This document shows, in pieces, positions 35,262 to 45,711 of a DNA stretch of 64,000 nt; position 1 is the first letter of the stretch; each line of letters opens with the position of its first letter. The stretch is taken from contig JAQUHA010000018.1 in NCBI GenBank assembly GCA_028683855.1, forward strand, positions 1 through 64,000. Reading direction: 5' to 3'. Below the pieces are notes generated by a model, which saw nothing but the letters and a program-made list of their open reading frames with translations, was not told where the DNA came from and made no database searches. Made by a program: the position numbers and the translations under genes. Source of the stretch: Desulfuromonadaceae bacterium. Its GTDB lineage: Bacteria; Desulfobacterota; Desulfuromonadia; Geobacterales; Pseudopelobacteraceae.

Positions 35262-36572
35262 ATGATATACCTATTGATTATTCTTATAACACTTTTGCCT
35301 GCAACATCAGATGCCAGAAGCATGACTCTTAACCTTGATCAGGCTCTCTGGATTGCTATGGAAAAAAATCGGGACATTGAAAAGTCCAGAGAGTATTCAC
35401 GTTATGTCCAGGGGAAGTATACTGAAGAACGCGCAGCAGCTCTTCCTCAGTTTTCACTAAACGGCACCGCACTCTTTTCAAAAGATGAAAGCCTCGGAAT
35501 AGGAGGCTTACCCGTACAACGTCAGTTTTCCCGCTCTCTCGACATTACCCTTTCTCAACCCTTATATACATGGGGCAAACTATCATCAGCTATACGTGCA
35601 GCAGAAGTTGGTTTGAAAACAGCGGAAGAACAGTTACGATTTTTCCAACAGGCTGCATACAGAGATGTCACTGTTGCGTATTACGACATTCTGTTATCAA
35701 AAGATCTTCAGCATCTTGCTGAAGAAAACCGTTCTCAGAAACTACGCCATCTGGAGGAAGTAAAACGGAAATTTGAAGCCGGTGTTGCAACAGACTACGA
35801 TGTACTTGCTGCCGAAGTTTCTGCAGAAAACAGCATACCGGAAGTTATACGCAGCGAAAACAGGGTTAAAGTTGCCTCTGAACGCCTTCGTTTCTTGCTT
35901 GCGTTAGGACCAAACGACATTGATGTCACCGGTGATCTTGCCTCACCGGTTGAGGCACCTCAACTCCCATCAAATTATGAACAGGCAATAAGAACCGCAG
36001 TTAAAAACCGTCCAGAAATTAAGGATCTTCATCACAGAACCGCAATCTACAATGAGCTGATAACAATAGCCGAGTCTGAAAATATGCCGAGGCTTGATTT
36101 GAAAGGAGCTGTTGGATGGCACTGGGCAAGCCTGACCAATCCAGACCCTTCATATTACGCTGATGGATCAGCCTGGAATATCGGTCTGTTTCTTACGTTT
36201 CCATTTTTTGACGGTATGAAAACAAGCGGTAAAGTTATACAAGCCAGAAGTGATCTGAGAACAAAGCTGATAGAAGAAACTAAACTGCACGACTCAATTG
36301 CACTTGAAGTGCATCAGGCTGAATTCTCCTGGGTAGAGGCTGCTAAAATTTTGAATTCGCTTAAAGGGACCGTAAATCAGGCTGAACGGCTACTTTCAAT
36401 GGCAGAAAAGGGGTTTGAACTTGGTGTTAAAATAAGGCTGGAAGTTGATGATGCACAGTTGAATCTGTTGCAGGCTAAAAGCAATCTTGCGCGTGCGCAA
36501 CGCGATTACAGAACTGCCAGAACCGGTTATTTATGGGCAATCGGTGTACTTGGAGAACAATCAACTGATTGA
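35262..36572 (+). CDS. TolC-family outer-membrane efflux protein
   Basis: The 436-residue protein has a signal peptide (first 18 or so residues) and the TolC two-repeat coiled-coil pattern: LNLDQALWIAMEKN, SLDITLSQPLYTWGKLSSAIRAAE, and in the second half WNIGLFLTFPFFDGMKTSGKVIQAR with long amphipathic helices. It forms the outer-membrane channel of tripartite efflux pumps or type I secretion. No inner-membrane pump or adaptor is adjacent; it follows pabB by 16 bases. It converges on hpt with one base between. Confidence 0.9.
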   Translation: MIYLLIILITLLPATSDARSMTLNLDQALWIAMEKNRDIEKSREYSRYVQGKYTEERAAALPQFSLNGTALFSKDESLGIGGLPVQRQFSRSLDITLSQPLYTWGKLSSAIRAAEVGLKTAEEQLRFFQQAAYRDVTVAYYDILLSKDLQHLAEENRSQKLRHLEEVKRKFEAGVATDYDVLAAEVSAENSIPEVIRSENRVKVASERLRFLLALGPNDIDVTGDLASPVEAPQLPSNYEQAIRTAVKNRPEIKDLHHRTAIYNELITIAESENMPRLDLKGAVGWHWASLTNPDPSYYADGSAWNIGLFLTFPFFDGMKTSGKVIQARSDLRTKLIEETKLHDSIALEVHQAEFSWVEAAKILNSLKGTVNQAERLLSMAEKGFELGVKIRLEVDDAQLNLLQAKSNLARAQRDYRTARTGYLWAIGVLGEQSTD

Positions 36573-36573
36573 G

Positions 36574-37125
36574 TTACTTCGTTTTTAGAGCATAAATTCC
36601 GGGTGCATTTCTCCAATACCCCTTAAAGTCAAGACCGTAACCAAAAAGAAACCTATCCACAACTTCTATACCTACGAAATCTGCACGCATTTCTGGTTTT
36701 CTCTTCCTTTGATGCAGCTTTTCAACAAGTACTGACATTAGAATACTCGTTGCACCCTGTTCTTTGCAGTAATCAGAAACAGCAGACAATGTCACCCCCT
36801 CATCAAGAATATCATCGACAAGAACTACGGTTCTGTTTTGAAGGTCAAGTTGTGGTTTGATCTTCCATTCAAGTTCAAAACCATTTATTTCATTTCCGTA
36901 GCGTGTTGCATGAACATAATCGATTTGAAGCGGGAAACTTAATTTAGTCAGCAACTGTCCTGCATAAATCAGCCCGCCGTTCATGCAGCAGATAAGTACA
37001 GGATTTAAGTTACGGAGTTTATCTGTCATCTCCCTGGCAACTCTGTTAATTGCCTGAATGACCTCTGCTTCATTAACTATCAGATCACTTTCGTCCAGTA
37101 TTCTATATGCATCTTCACTCTTCAT
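36574..37125 (-). CDS. hpt: Hypoxanthine phosphoribosyltransferase
   Basis: The enzyme converts hypoxanthine (and often guanine) to the nucleotide with PRPP, in purine salvage. The 183-residue protein has the PRPP-binding motif VVLVDDILDEGVTL and family signatures ICCMNGGLIYAGQLL and DFVGIEVVDRFLFGYGLDF. The ATG at 37125 (MKSEDAYRIL) lies 11 bases inside the end of prmC, so the two genes are coupled; a longer frame to 37176 has no family similarity. Confidence 0.92.
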   Translation of the reverse strand: MKSEDAYRILDESDLIVNEAEVIQAINRVAREMTDKLRNLNPVLICCMNGGLIYAGQLLTKLSFPLQIDYVHATRYGNEINGFELEWKIKPQLDLQNRTVVLVDDILDEGVTLSAVSDYCKEQGATSILMSVLVEKLHQRKRKPEMRADFVGIEVVDRFLFGYGLDFKGYWRNAPGIYALKTK

Positions 37126-37984
37126 TCTTATCTCTCTTTTGTGCGTATAAAACCCTGTCAATATTTCCATAATCACGCTTTATTTTAATACCAGAATAGT
37201 CTGCACTATTATTGAAGATATTAATGACCTCTTCAGCCTGAAACACTCCTACCTCAAGGACAAGCCATCCAGCAGGATTAAGGTGATTAAGAGCTTCTGG
37301 AATAATTTTTCTATATATTTCAAGACCATCCCCCCCCCCATCAAGTGCAAGCATAGGGTCAAAATCACGCACCTCTATTTCAAGGTTCATAATATCGGCA
37401 GTTGGTATATAGGGTGGATTTGACACAATAAGATCGAATTTACGATCTGAAAGAGGGGTAAAAAGAGAGCCGATAAGAAACTCTATATTTACACCATGTT
37501 TATCTGCATTTAGCCTGGCAACCCTGAGCGCCTCTTTAGAAATATCTGTAGCCGTAACATCTGAATTTGCGAACAGCTTTTTAAGAACTACTGACAGACA
37601 TCCACTTCCGGCGCCAACATCCAGTATCGTTTCTGGGATCTTATCTATCTGAAGTACTGCCTCAATGATACATTCGGTATCCTGGCGCGGAATAAGAACA
37701 TCAGCTGTCACATCAAAATCAAAACCATAAAATTCCTGACTGCCAAGGATATGTTGAAGCGGCTCCCTCCTGGCTCTACGACTAATCATGTTACGGTACG
37801 TGAAAAGTTCCTTTTCATTTAAAGGTTTGTCATACTGCAGATACAATCCAACACGATCAACTTCGCAGACATGGCAGAGCATCCACTCAGATTCAAGTCT
37901 CGCATTCTTAACACCTTTAGAACCAAGATAATCCTTCGTCCACTGCAGAACTTTCAGAGTAGTCCATTTATCATTCTCAAGCAT
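37115..37984 (-). CDS. prmC: Peptide chain release factor N5-glutamine methyltransferase PrmC
   Basis: PrmC methylates the GGQ glutamine of release factors RF1 and RF2. The 289-residue protein has an N-terminal helical domain and a class I methyltransferase domain with ILDVGAGSGCLSVVL and the catalytic SNPPYIP motif. PRQDTE precedes motif I, as expected. Start ATG 37984 (MLENDKWTTL) fits the family; a frame from 38041 is longer but runs through the nuo terminator. It overlaps hpt. No prfA is adjacent, although the pair is common. Confidence 0.93.
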   Translation of the reverse strand: MLENDKWTTLKVLQWTKDYLGSKGVKNARLESEWMLCHVCEVDRVGLYLQYDKPLNEKELFTYRNMISRRARREPLQHILGSQEFYGFDFDVTADVLIPRQDTECIIEAVLQIDKIPETILDVGAGSGCLSVVLKKLFANSDVTATDISKEALRVARLNADKHGVNIEFLIGSLFTPLSDRKFDLIVSNPPYIPTADIMNLEIEVRDFDPMLALDGGGDGLEIYRKIIPEALNHLNPAGWLVLEVGVFQAEEVINIFNNSADYSGIKIKRDYGNIDRVLYAQKRDKNEE

Positions 37985-38021
37985 ATTTCTCCAATCATTA
38001 TTTATCACATATTTTAAACTG

Positions 38022-38053
38022 AAAAAGGCGACCTCCCGCAAAAGAGATCGCCC
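38022..38053 (-). terminator. Rho-independent terminator of the nuo operon
   Basis: Read leftwards, GGCGATCTC and GGAGGTCGCC form a stem across a TTTTGCG loop, followed by TTTTTC. It lies 26 bases after the nuoN stop and ahead of prmC. Confidence 0.8.
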
Positions 38054-38078
38054 TGCATTTAAAACATATATAGTCTAT

Positions 38079-39536
38079 TTAAAGCAATCTTATTGCAAGT
38101 TGAGCATATTCAAGCACAAATGAAGGAATTACTCCAAGAACCAATGTACCGGCAACTGATAAAACAAGTGCAATCGCAACCGGCGCAGTAACTTTAGTCC
38201 ACTCAAACTCTTCTGTAGGATCTTTCATATACATATAAACAATTACACGCAGGTAGTAATAAACAGATGCAGCACTATTTAAAACGCCAAGGATCGCAAG
38301 CCAGATGTAACCCTGTTGAATGGCACCGGAGAATAAATAGAATTTACCGATAAAACCGGCTGTCGGAGGAACGCCAGCCATTGAGAACATAAACACCGTC
38401 ATTGCCAGTGCCAATGCAGGATGTTTAAATCCAAAACCGGCAAGATCCATTACAGTACCATTTGATTCCCCCTTTTTTGCAACCAGAATAATTATGGCGA
38501 ATGCGCCAATATTCATTAAGGCATAAGATAGCATATAGAAGAGGATTGCTGATGTACCTGTTCCGTTTCCTGCTGTAAAACCGACAAGACAGTAACCTGC
38601 ATGGGCAATTGATGAATACGCAAGCATTCTTTTAATATTGTCCTGACGAAGTGCAGTAATGTTACCAACCGTCATTGTTACTACTGCGAGAACCCACAGG
38701 AGTTGACTCCACTCAACCTGCAGGGTCGGAAAAGCGACTAAAAATAGACGAAGTGAAGCGGCAAAGGCGGCAGCTTTAGGTCCTGTTGACATAAAAGCAG
38801 TCATTGGTGTAGGGGCGCCTTCATATACGTCCGGTGTCCACATATGGAATGGAGCCGCTGCGACTTTAAAAGCAAATCCGGTAAACAGAAGAAGAACACC
38901 GGCAAGCAGTAGTATATTAGACGAGGGCATAGTCATTTGAGCAACTATCTGGGCAATTTTTGATATTCTTGTTGTGCCTGTTGCGCCGTAGACTAATGCC
39001 ATTCCGTACAGAAGGAAACCGGTTGAAAATGAGCCGAGAAGAAAGTATTTCAATCCAGCTTCATTGGATTTAAGGTTCTTACGATTAAAGCCGGCGAGAA
39101 CATAAAGTGATACTGACATCAATTCAAGGCCGAGGAAAATGGTCATTAAATCAGTACCTGATGCCATTAGCATCATGCCGACCGTTGTAAAAAGAATTAT
39201 TGGATACAGCTCGCCATGGTTACACTCTTCACGCTCCATGTACTGATCGGTAATAAGTATTGCCATACCGGCTGAAAGCAGGAATATCATCTTAAAGAAA
39301 GTGGCAAATTTATCAAGTACCACAGCCCCGTTAAAACTCTCAATATAACCATTCCACCCAGCTCCAACAAGAACTGCGGCAGCAATTATACCAATAAAGC
39401 TGACATACCCCAGATAGGACTTTGAACCGCCAGGCGAAAATACATTAATCAGAAGAAGTGCCATGGCAAGAACAGAGAGAAATATCTCCGGTAAAATGGG
39501 TGTCATATTAATTGCTGGCATTGTAATCATGTCCAT
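38079..39536 (-). CDS. nuoN: NADH-quinone oxidoreductase subunit N
   Basis: NuoN is one of the three antiporter-like proton-pumping subunits of complex I. The 485-residue protein has about 14 hydrophobic helices and the family blocks LFLGLELMSVSLYVLAGF (with the conserved Glu), FKVAAAPFHMWTPDVYEGAPTP (with the key Lys) and LAYSSIAHAGY. It is the last gene of the operon, followed by a terminator. An ATG at 39530 is an alternative start. Confidence 0.96.
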   Translation of the reverse strand: MDMITMPAINMTPILPEIFLSVLAMALLLINVFSPGGSKSYLGYVSFIGIIAAAVLVGAGWNGYIESFNGAVVLDKFATFFKMIFLLSAGMAILITDQYMEREECNHGELYPIILFTTVGMMLMASGTDLMTIFLGLELMSVSLYVLAGFNRKNLKSNEAGLKYFLLGSFSTGFLLYGMALVYGATGTTRISKIAQIVAQMTMPSSNILLLAGVLLLFTGFAFKVAAAPFHMWTPDVYEGAPTPMTAFMSTGPKAAAFAASLRLFLVAFPTLQVEWSQLLWVLAVVTMTVGNITALRQDNIKRMLAYSSIAHAGYCLVGFTAGNGTGTSAILFYMLSYALMNIGAFAIIILVAKKGESNGTVMDLAGFGFKHPALALAMTVFMFSMAGVPPTAGFIGKFYLFSGAIQQGYIWLAILGVLNSAASVYYYLRVIVYMYMKDPTEEFEWTKVTAPVAIALVLSVAGTLVLGVIPSFVLEYAQLAIRLL

Positions 39537-39571
39537 CTAAAAACTCCTCCGGTCAGATTGACTCGTTAGTA

Positions 39572-41221
39572 TTACTTAGCTTCGTGCGGGTTAATAGCCG
39601 GTGATGTACTCTGGCCTTCGTGAGGTATTACAGGATGGCCGGCAGGCATTCCTGTATGATTTTGCTCAGAGGTTTCGTTTGATTCAGCTGCATTAGCAAC
39701 CGGAACGGCAGCCAACGCTTTAGCAGCAGCATCCATAGATGCCGGACGAATCTGGCTGACAAGCTTTTTCACAGCGGGATCCATTTTAGCAATAAACGGG
39801 TTTGGATAGACACCCATTACAAATATCAATAGTAAAAGCGGAACCATTATCGCAATTTCGCGAGCGTCGAGATCCAACAGTTTCTGATTTTTAGGATTAT
39901 TCAATTCACCAAACATTACACGCTGGAACATCCAGAGCATATAAACAGCCGCAAAGATAACACCACTGGCTGCAACAACGGTCCACCAACGTAACTCGCT
40001 TTCATAACCACCTATCAGTACGAGAAATTCACCAACAAATCCGTTTGTACCCGGAACACCGATTGATGAAAGAGTTACAATCAGAAACATCGTGGCAAAT
40101 ATAGGCATCTGCTTTGCTAAACCACCAAAATCGGTAATCAAACGTGTATGACGACGTTCATATATAAAACCGACTATAAGGAAGAGCGCTCCTGTTGAAA
40201 CGCCGTGATTAAGCATCTGAAGCATACTTCCGGTCATACCCTGTACGTTAAATGCAAAGATACCGAGCATTACAAATCCAAGATGAGCAACAGAAGAGTA
40301 CGCCACCAGCTTTTTTACATCTTCCTGAACCATTGCGACCAAAGCGGCATAGATAATTCCGATTACCGCCAGAGTAGCCAGCAGTGGAGCAAAACGATGC
40401 GCTGCTTCAGGGAAGAGCGGTATTGCAAAACGGACATAACCATATGTACCCATTTTCAGCATTATAGCCGCCAGAATTACTGAACCTGCTGTTGGTGCTT
40501 CCGTATGAGCATCAGGCAACCAGGTATGAAGCGGAAACATTGGAACTTTAATCGCGAAAGCAAGAGCAAAAGCTATAAACATCCACATCTGAACGGAGGG
40601 ATCAAGATGCAGATTGTAGAAATGAAGCACACTGAAATCCGGTATCCCCGCCTGCGAACCGATCATATAAAGATATATGAAAGCGACAAGCATAAGTAGC
40701 GAACCAACCATCGTGTATATAAAGAACTTCATTGTAGCGTAGAGACGGTTTTTGCCACCCCATATACCAATCATGAAATACATTGGGATCAACATGAGTT
40801 CCCAGTAGATGTAAAAGAGAAACATATCAATTGATATAAAAGCACCAATCAGGGAGGTTTCAAGAATAAGAATACATATCATGTACTCCTTAACTTTATC
40901 CTCAACAGCCTTCCATGTTGACATCACAGAGATCGGCATTATGAAGGTAGTAAGTATAACAAGCCATAGGCTAATGCCGTCAACACCTATGTTGTAACGC
41001 ATTACAAAGGGGCCTGCAGCTATCCATGGCACATTTTCAACAAACTGAAACTCTGCATTTGTTTGAAATCCTGTTAGTATCAGTAACGACACGAGGAATG
41101 TCACCAGCGTTACCGCAAACGTGAATCCACGCAGAACTGATTTGCTTTCCTTTGGAATAAAGAAAAGGATCAGTACTCCAAGTATTGGCAAAAATGTCGT
41201 TAGGCTCAGTATGTTACTCAT
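39572..41221 (-). CDS. nuoM: NADH-quinone oxidoreductase subunit M
   Basis: NuoM is an antiporter-like proton-pumping subunit. The 549-residue protein has about 14 helices and the blocks FLFYIYWELMLIPMYFMIGIWG (conserved Glu), KVPMFPLHTWLPDAHTEAPT (Lys) and VAYSSVAHLGF. Unusually it carries about 45 polar residues after the last helix, rich in His, Pro and Ala (ending HEAK), which most NuoM proteins lack. It lies between nuoL and nuoN, each about 35 bases away. Confidence 0.96.
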   Translation of the reverse strand: MSNILSLTTFLPILGVLILFFIPKESKSVLRGFTFAVTLVTFLVSLLILTGFQTNAEFQFVENVPWIAAGPFVMRYNIGVDGISLWLVILTTFIMPISVMSTWKAVEDKVKEYMICILILETSLIGAFISIDMFLFYIYWELMLIPMYFMIGIWGGKNRLYATMKFFIYTMVGSLLMLVAFIYLYMIGSQAGIPDFSVLHFYNLHLDPSVQMWMFIAFALAFAIKVPMFPLHTWLPDAHTEAPTAGSVILAAIMLKMGTYGYVRFAIPLFPEAAHRFAPLLATLAVIGIIYAALVAMVQEDVKKLVAYSSVAHLGFVMLGIFAFNVQGMTGSMLQMLNHGVSTGALFLIVGFIYERRHTRLITDFGGLAKQMPIFATMFLIVTLSSIGVPGTNGFVGEFLVLIGGYESELRWWTVVAASGVIFAAVYMLWMFQRVMFGELNNPKNQKLLDLDAREIAIMVPLLLLIFVMGVYPNPFIAKMDPAVKKLVSQIRPASMDAAAKALAAVPVANAAESNETSEQNHTGMPAGHPVIPHEGQSTSPAINPHEAK

Positions 41222-41258
41222 GTAGTCGTGCTCCTTTATACAAAGTTCAAACGGTTTG

Positions 41259-43265
41259 TTATTTAAGAATAAAATAGCTCAACATGACAACTACACCAAA
41301 TGCCATTGACCAGGCATAATTAGAGAGAAGTCCGGTCTGCATAAGACGAAATACACCACTTAAAGCCATAACGCTCTTGGCTACACCATTTACCGCACCG
41401 TCAATGACTATCACATCAAAACCTTTCCAGAGGAACTGACTGAAAGACTTGCAAGGATTTACTATCATAAAGTCATACAATTCATCTATGTACCACTTGT
41501 TGTATACTGCGCGGTGCAGTGCCGGGAATGCAGCAACAAATTTTACAGGAATACCTGTATTGGAGACGTAAAGAGCGTAAGCGACAGTAATCCCGATTAT
41601 AGCTATCAGCACTGAGGTTCCCATAAGACCCCATTCAAGAGCTATATTATGAATCCCACCGTGAGCGCCATGAACAGACATATACTCTTCTGAATATTTA
41701 AAAACAGGGTCAAGGTAATGCTCAAAATAATTTGGAATGCCACCAAGCACTTCGCCTATAACTTTAGGTATACCGATATATCCACCAACAACGGACAACC
41801 CTGCAAGTACTATCAATGGAATTACTATAACCAGTGGTGACTCATGGAGATGATCTTTAGCTTTAGGGGTAATACGGCATTCACCAAAGAATGTCATAAA
41901 TACAAGACGGAACATATAAAACGCCGTAAGTCCGGCTGCAATTGCACCCATACCCCAGAGTAATATGTTTAAGCTTCCGTGATGCGGATTAGAAAATGCC
42001 TGCCAGAGAATTTCATCTTTTGAGAAGAAGCCCGAGAAACCCGGTATGCCGGCAATTGCTATTGTTGCAAGGAGAAAAGTTGCAAATGTGATGGGCATTT
42101 TTGACTTTAATCCACCCATATTTCTCATATCCTGAGCGTCGTCGTGTGAATGGGCGTGATGAAGAGCACCATGCATGGAGTGGATAACAGCACCGGAGCC
42201 AAGAAACAGACATGCTTTGAAGAATGCGTGCGTCATAAGGTGAAATACACCGGCACCGAATGCGCCAACACCCATAGCCAGAAACATATAGCCGAGCTGT
42301 GATACAGTCGAGTATGCAAGGACACGCTTGATATCATTCTGAGCCGTGCCGATAGTCGCGGCAAAAAGAGCTGTACAGGCGCCGATGACAGCAATAACCG
42401 TAAGGGTTTCAGGGGATCTGATAAAGAGATAGTTCATACGGGCGATCATGTAAACGCCGGCTGTAACCATCGTTGCAGCATGAATAAGTGCAGAAACAGG
42501 AGTAGGACCTTCCATTGCGTCAGGCAACCAGGTATAAAGTGGGATCTGAGCAGATTTACCGGTAGCTCCAAGGAAAAAACATAATGTGATTACTGTTACA
42601 ACGCCACCGGTCGGTAGCAGATGTGAAGTTTTAGCCATCTCGCTAAATGTTATTGTCCAGACGTTATGTGTACTGCCCATATACCAGAAAAGTGTAAACA
42701 ACCCCAGAAGAAAGCCGAAGTCGCCAACGCGATTCATAACGAAAGCTTTTTTACCGGCATCACCTGCAGATTTTTTATGGAAATAATACCCGATCAATAG
42801 GTATGAGCAGAGACCAACTCCTTCCCATCCGACAAACATAAGCAGAAGATTATTGCCCAGAACCAGCAGGAACATAGAGAACGTAAAGAGATTCAAGTAG
42901 GCAAAATATCTGTAAAAGCCCTCTTCTCCATGCATATAGGCAATTGAATAGAGGTGTATCAGAAAACCAACACCCGAAACTATCATAATCATGATGCAGG
43001 ATAGAGGATCAATAAGAAATGCAACATCCGCATTAAACGTACCTGACGTAATCCAGGAGAAGAACTTGACCTCTGCAAGACGCTCTTCGCTTCCTAATGA
43101 CAGCAGCTTGTAAAGAGTCATACAAGATACGATAAACGAACCAAATACGGCTCCAGCCGCAATAGTGCCGATTACAGTTTCATTCTTGATTTTTTTCCCA
43201 AAAAGACCGTTGATCAGAAAACCGATAAACGGCAGGATCGGGATTAGCCATACATTGTCAAACAT
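41259..43265 (-). CDS. nuoL: NADH-quinone oxidoreductase subunit L
   Basis: NuoL is the distal pumping subunit with the long lateral helix. The 668-residue protein has the blocks LMFVGWEGVGLCSYLLIGYY (conserved Glu), GKSAQIPLYTWLPDAMEGPTPVSALIHAATM (Lys, His) and LAYSTVSQLGYMF. The C-terminal 150 residues contain the lateral and final helices. A His-rich loop (HGALHHAHSHDD) lies near residue 375. Length is normal. Confidence 0.96.
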   Translation of the reverse strand: MFDNVWLIPILPFIGFLINGLFGKKIKNETVIGTIAAGAVFGSFIVSCMTLYKLLSLGSEERLAEVKFFSWITSGTFNADVAFLIDPLSCIMIMIVSGVGFLIHLYSIAYMHGEEGFYRYFAYLNLFTFSMFLLVLGNNLLLMFVGWEGVGLCSYLLIGYYFHKKSAGDAGKKAFVMNRVGDFGFLLGLFTLFWYMGSTHNVWTITFSEMAKTSHLLPTGGVVTVITLCFFLGATGKSAQIPLYTWLPDAMEGPTPVSALIHAATMVTAGVYMIARMNYLFIRSPETLTVIAVIGACTALFAATIGTAQNDIKRVLAYSTVSQLGYMFLAMGVGAFGAGVFHLMTHAFFKACLFLGSGAVIHSMHGALHHAHSHDDAQDMRNMGGLKSKMPITFATFLLATIAIAGIPGFSGFFSKDEILWQAFSNPHHGSLNILLWGMGAIAAGLTAFYMFRLVFMTFFGECRITPKAKDHLHESPLVIVIPLIVLAGLSVVGGYIGIPKVIGEVLGGIPNYFEHYLDPVFKYSEEYMSVHGAHGGIHNIALEWGLMGTSVLIAIIGITVAYALYVSNTGIPVKFVAAFPALHRAVYNKWYIDELYDFMIVNPCKSFSQFLWKGFDVIVIDGAVNGVAKSVMALSGVFRLMQTGLLSNYAWSMAFGVVVMLSYFILK

Positions 43266-43318
43266 GAAAGACTCCTTTTATACAAACGTTACAATGTTAT
43301 CTATCAGTAACTGCAGTA

Positions 43319-43621
43319 TTACCACTTCATCAACTGCACTTCATCTACATCAATTGTATCTTTATTGTTGTAGAAGGCAATAATCAGAGCTAATCCTACC
43401 GCCGCCTCGGCTGCCGCCACGGTCATAATAAAGAAAACAAATATCTGTCCATCCAGATTTCCCAGATAACGCGAGAATGTGATAAAGGTCAGGTTAACCG
43501 CATTCAGCATCAACTCGATGCACATGAATATTACTATCGAGTTTTTTCGAGTAAGGACACCAATTGTACCTATCGAAAAAAGTATAGCGCTGATTATTAG
43601 ATAGCCGTTAAAGTTTGCCAT
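43319..43621 (-). CDS. nuoK: NADH-quinone oxidoreductase subunit K
   Basis: NuoK is a 100-residue, three-helix subunit homologous to MrpC. It has the conserved Glu in [13 protein letters not shown] and the second Glu in [12 protein letters not shown], both needed for proton transfer. Start ATG 43621. It follows nuoJ by 14 bases. Confidence 0.95.
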   Translation of the reverse strand: MANFNGYLIISAILFSIGTIGVLTRKNSIVIFMCIELMLNAVNLTFITFSRYLGNLDGQIFVFFIMTVAAAEAAVGLALIIAFYNNKDTIDVDEVQLMKW

Positions 43622-43635
43622 GGTGGGATTCCCTC

Positions 43636-44139
43636 TTATATTTTTTTCTTAGCCAGTATTACTGCACCCACTATAGCAGCAAGCAACAGTATTGAAGTAA
43701 TTTCAAACGGGAGAAGGAAGTTGGTAAACATTTCCTTGCCGATAAGCTCTGTATGACCAATATTTTTTATCATATCACCACTATAAGGACCGGTAGGAAG
43801 CGCAGCCCGGCTCTTGAAAATAATTACCAGAGTGTTGATAAGAGTAAAAAATCCTAGAATTATGCTGAAGAGAACTTTGTGGGACTGTTGTCTCGTAGCA
43901 TTAACTCTAATATTCAGTAGCATTATGGTGAATACCATCAGAACCATAATCGCTCCTGCGTAGACCATAACCTGTACCGCTGCCATAAACGGTGCATCCA
44001 GCATGACGTAATATGTGGCAAGGCAGAAAAAAGTCATTATCAGCGCCAGTGCGCTATTGATCGGATTCTTGCACGTTATCACCAGAATCGCTGAAACAAT
44101 GGCAACCAACGAAATTATAAGAAAGAAAAGGGTTTCCAT
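43636..44139 (-). CDS. nuoJ: NADH-quinone oxidoreductase subunit J
   Basis: NuoJ is a five-helix membrane subunit at the junction of the pumping and quinone modules. The 167-residue protein has the expected pattern, including [21 protein letters not shown] and [21 protein letters not shown] (the helix with a pi-bulge). Location between nuoI and nuoK is standard. Confidence 0.94.
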   Translation of the reverse strand: METLFFLIISLVAIVSAILVITCKNPINSALALIMTFFCLATYYVMLDAPFMAAVQVMVYAGAIMVLMVFTIMLLNIRVNATRQQSHKVLFSIILGFFTLINTLVIIFKSRAALPTGPYSGDMIKNIGHTELIGKEMFTNFLLPFEITSILLLAAIVGAVILAKKKI

Positions 44140-44153
44140 TCACTGCTCCTTTA

Positions 44154-44555
44154 TTACTTTTCTAAGAGGGTTTCTTTTGCGTAGATGAAATCGCTGCGCT
44201 TGTAATTTGCAAGCTCAAACTCACCCGTCATTTTAAGTGCATCAACAGGGCATGCTTCAACACAGTAACCACAGAATATACATCTTAAAATATCTATTTC
44301 ATAAACAGATGCATACTTATTGTGATTCGCATCCTCCCCCGCTTCAACTGTTATACATTTAGCAGGACAGACTGTTGGACAGAGGTAACAGGCTACGCAC
44401 TTTGCTTTACTGTGAGATACTTTCAGCGCCTGCAAACCACGATAGCGCGGAGCAACTTTCGGGCGTTCTGTCGGATACTGCAAGGTTACCGGCTTCATGA
44501 ACATATGACTTAATGTAATTTTCATGCCGTTAATAATCGGTGTAATCGGATTCAT
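44154..44555 (-). CDS. nuoI: NADH-quinone oxidoreductase subunit I
   Basis: NuoI is the ferredoxin-like subunit with iron-sulfur clusters N6a and N6b. The 133-residue protein has two CxxCxxCxxxCP motifs (CVACYLCPTVCP and CIFCGYCVEACP). Start ATG 44555 follows GAGGATG at eight bases; the frame reaches back to 44585 without a better site. The N-terminal part (PITPIINGMKITLSHMFM) gives the amphipathic membrane-contact helix. Confidence 0.95.
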   Translation of the reverse strand: MNPITPIINGMKITLSHMFMKPVTLQYPTERPKVAPRYRGLQALKVSHSKAKCVACYLCPTVCPAKCITVEAGEDANHNKYASVYEIDILRCIFCGYCVEACPVDALKMTGEFELANYKRSDFIYAKETLLEK

Positions 44556-44599
44556 ATTTTCATCCTCGTTCTTGAAGTTACTCAACTAATGCTTAATGT

Positions 44600-45664
44600 T
44601 TAAATGAAGTATCCAATAATTCCTGTTACAACGATATTAAGAAGTGCCAAAGGAATAAATACTTTCCAACCAAGGTGCATTAACTGATCATATCTATAGC
44701 GTGGCAGGGTAGCCCTGATCCACATACAGACAAACATGAGAAAATAAACTTTAGCTACAAAATACACAGGTCCCAGGAGAGGCATCATTGAAGTAAGCGG
44801 GCCATTCCAGCCCCCAAGGAACAAGGTTGCCGTAAGAGCGCAAACTGTAACCATATTTGCATACTCTGCCATAAAGAACATCGCATACTTCATTGAAGAA
44901 TATTCTGTGCAGAAGCCGGAGACCAGCTCAGTCTCTGCTTCCGGCAGGTCAAATGGTGTACGATTTATTTCAGCCAGAGAGCATACAAAAAACATAAAAA
45001 ATGCGAGAGGCTGTTTAAACGCATACCATGCAAATCCACCCATTCCTGACTGCAATTCAACAATTTTATTAAGTGACAAAGTACCTGAGAGCATGAATAC
45101 AGCAATAATCGAAAGTCCTGCAGCAAGTTCATAAGAAATCATCTGTGCTGAGGCACGTAATCCACCCATCAGTGAATACTTGCTGTTGGAAGCCCAACCG
45201 GCGAGTACTATTCCGTACACACCTAGTGATGACATTGCCAGAATATAGAGTACACCGACATTTACATCGAAAACCTGTCCGGCAGCGGTGTCATAATATG
45301 CGGCAATCTGAAGCGGGATTTTGTATCCTGCTATTTCAATTACACCGCCGAACGGTATAACGGCGAATGTTATGAATGCCGGTATAAGGGCTATCAGCGG
45401 AGCGACCAGAAAGGCAAATGTGCTTGCTTGAGAAGGCACAATCTCCTCTTTGAAAAAGAGTTTAACACCATCGGCTATCGGTTGCAAAAGCCCATGCCAG
45501 CCGGTGCGCATAGGCCCCAGACGCACCTGCATATGCCCGATAATTTTACGTTCAGCATAGGTGGCATAAGCAACGGTCAGGAGCACAAACACAAACGCCA
45601 CTAAAACCTTGGCAACCATAGCGATGTAGTACATCATCGGAAGACCTAATATTTCCATTCCCAT
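44600..45664 (-). CDS. nuoH: NADH-quinone oxidoreductase subunit H
   Basis: NuoH is the eight-helix subunit forming the quinone channel. The 354-residue protein has the signatures ERKIIGHMQVRLGPMRTG, GLLQPIADGVKLFFKE, FDLPEAETELVSGFCTEYSSMKYAMFFMAEY and WIRATLPRYRYDQLMHLGWK. The conserved charged loop is intact. Start is ATG 45664 or 45658, both near GAGGG. Confidence 0.95.
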   Translation of the reverse strand: MGMEILGLPMMYYIAMVAKVLVAFVFVLLTVAYATYAERKIIGHMQVRLGPMRTGWHGLLQPIADGVKLFFKEEIVPSQASTFAFLVAPLIALIPAFITFAVIPFGGVIEIAGYKIPLQIAAYYDTAAGQVFDVNVGVLYILAMSSLGVYGIVLAGWASNSKYSLMGGLRASAQMISYELAAGLSIIAVFMLSGTLSLNKIVELQSGMGGFAWYAFKQPLAFFMFFVCSLAEINRTPFDLPEAETELVSGFCTEYSSMKYAMFFMAEYANMVTVCALTATLFLGGWNGPLTSMMPLLGPVYFVAKVYFLMFVCMWIRATLPRYRYDQLMHLGWKVFIPLALLNIVVTGIIGYFI

Positions 45665-45711
45665 CTGTCCCTCTTTTCTTACAATTTGAAGTAACTGGTT
45701 ATGAAGCTTAT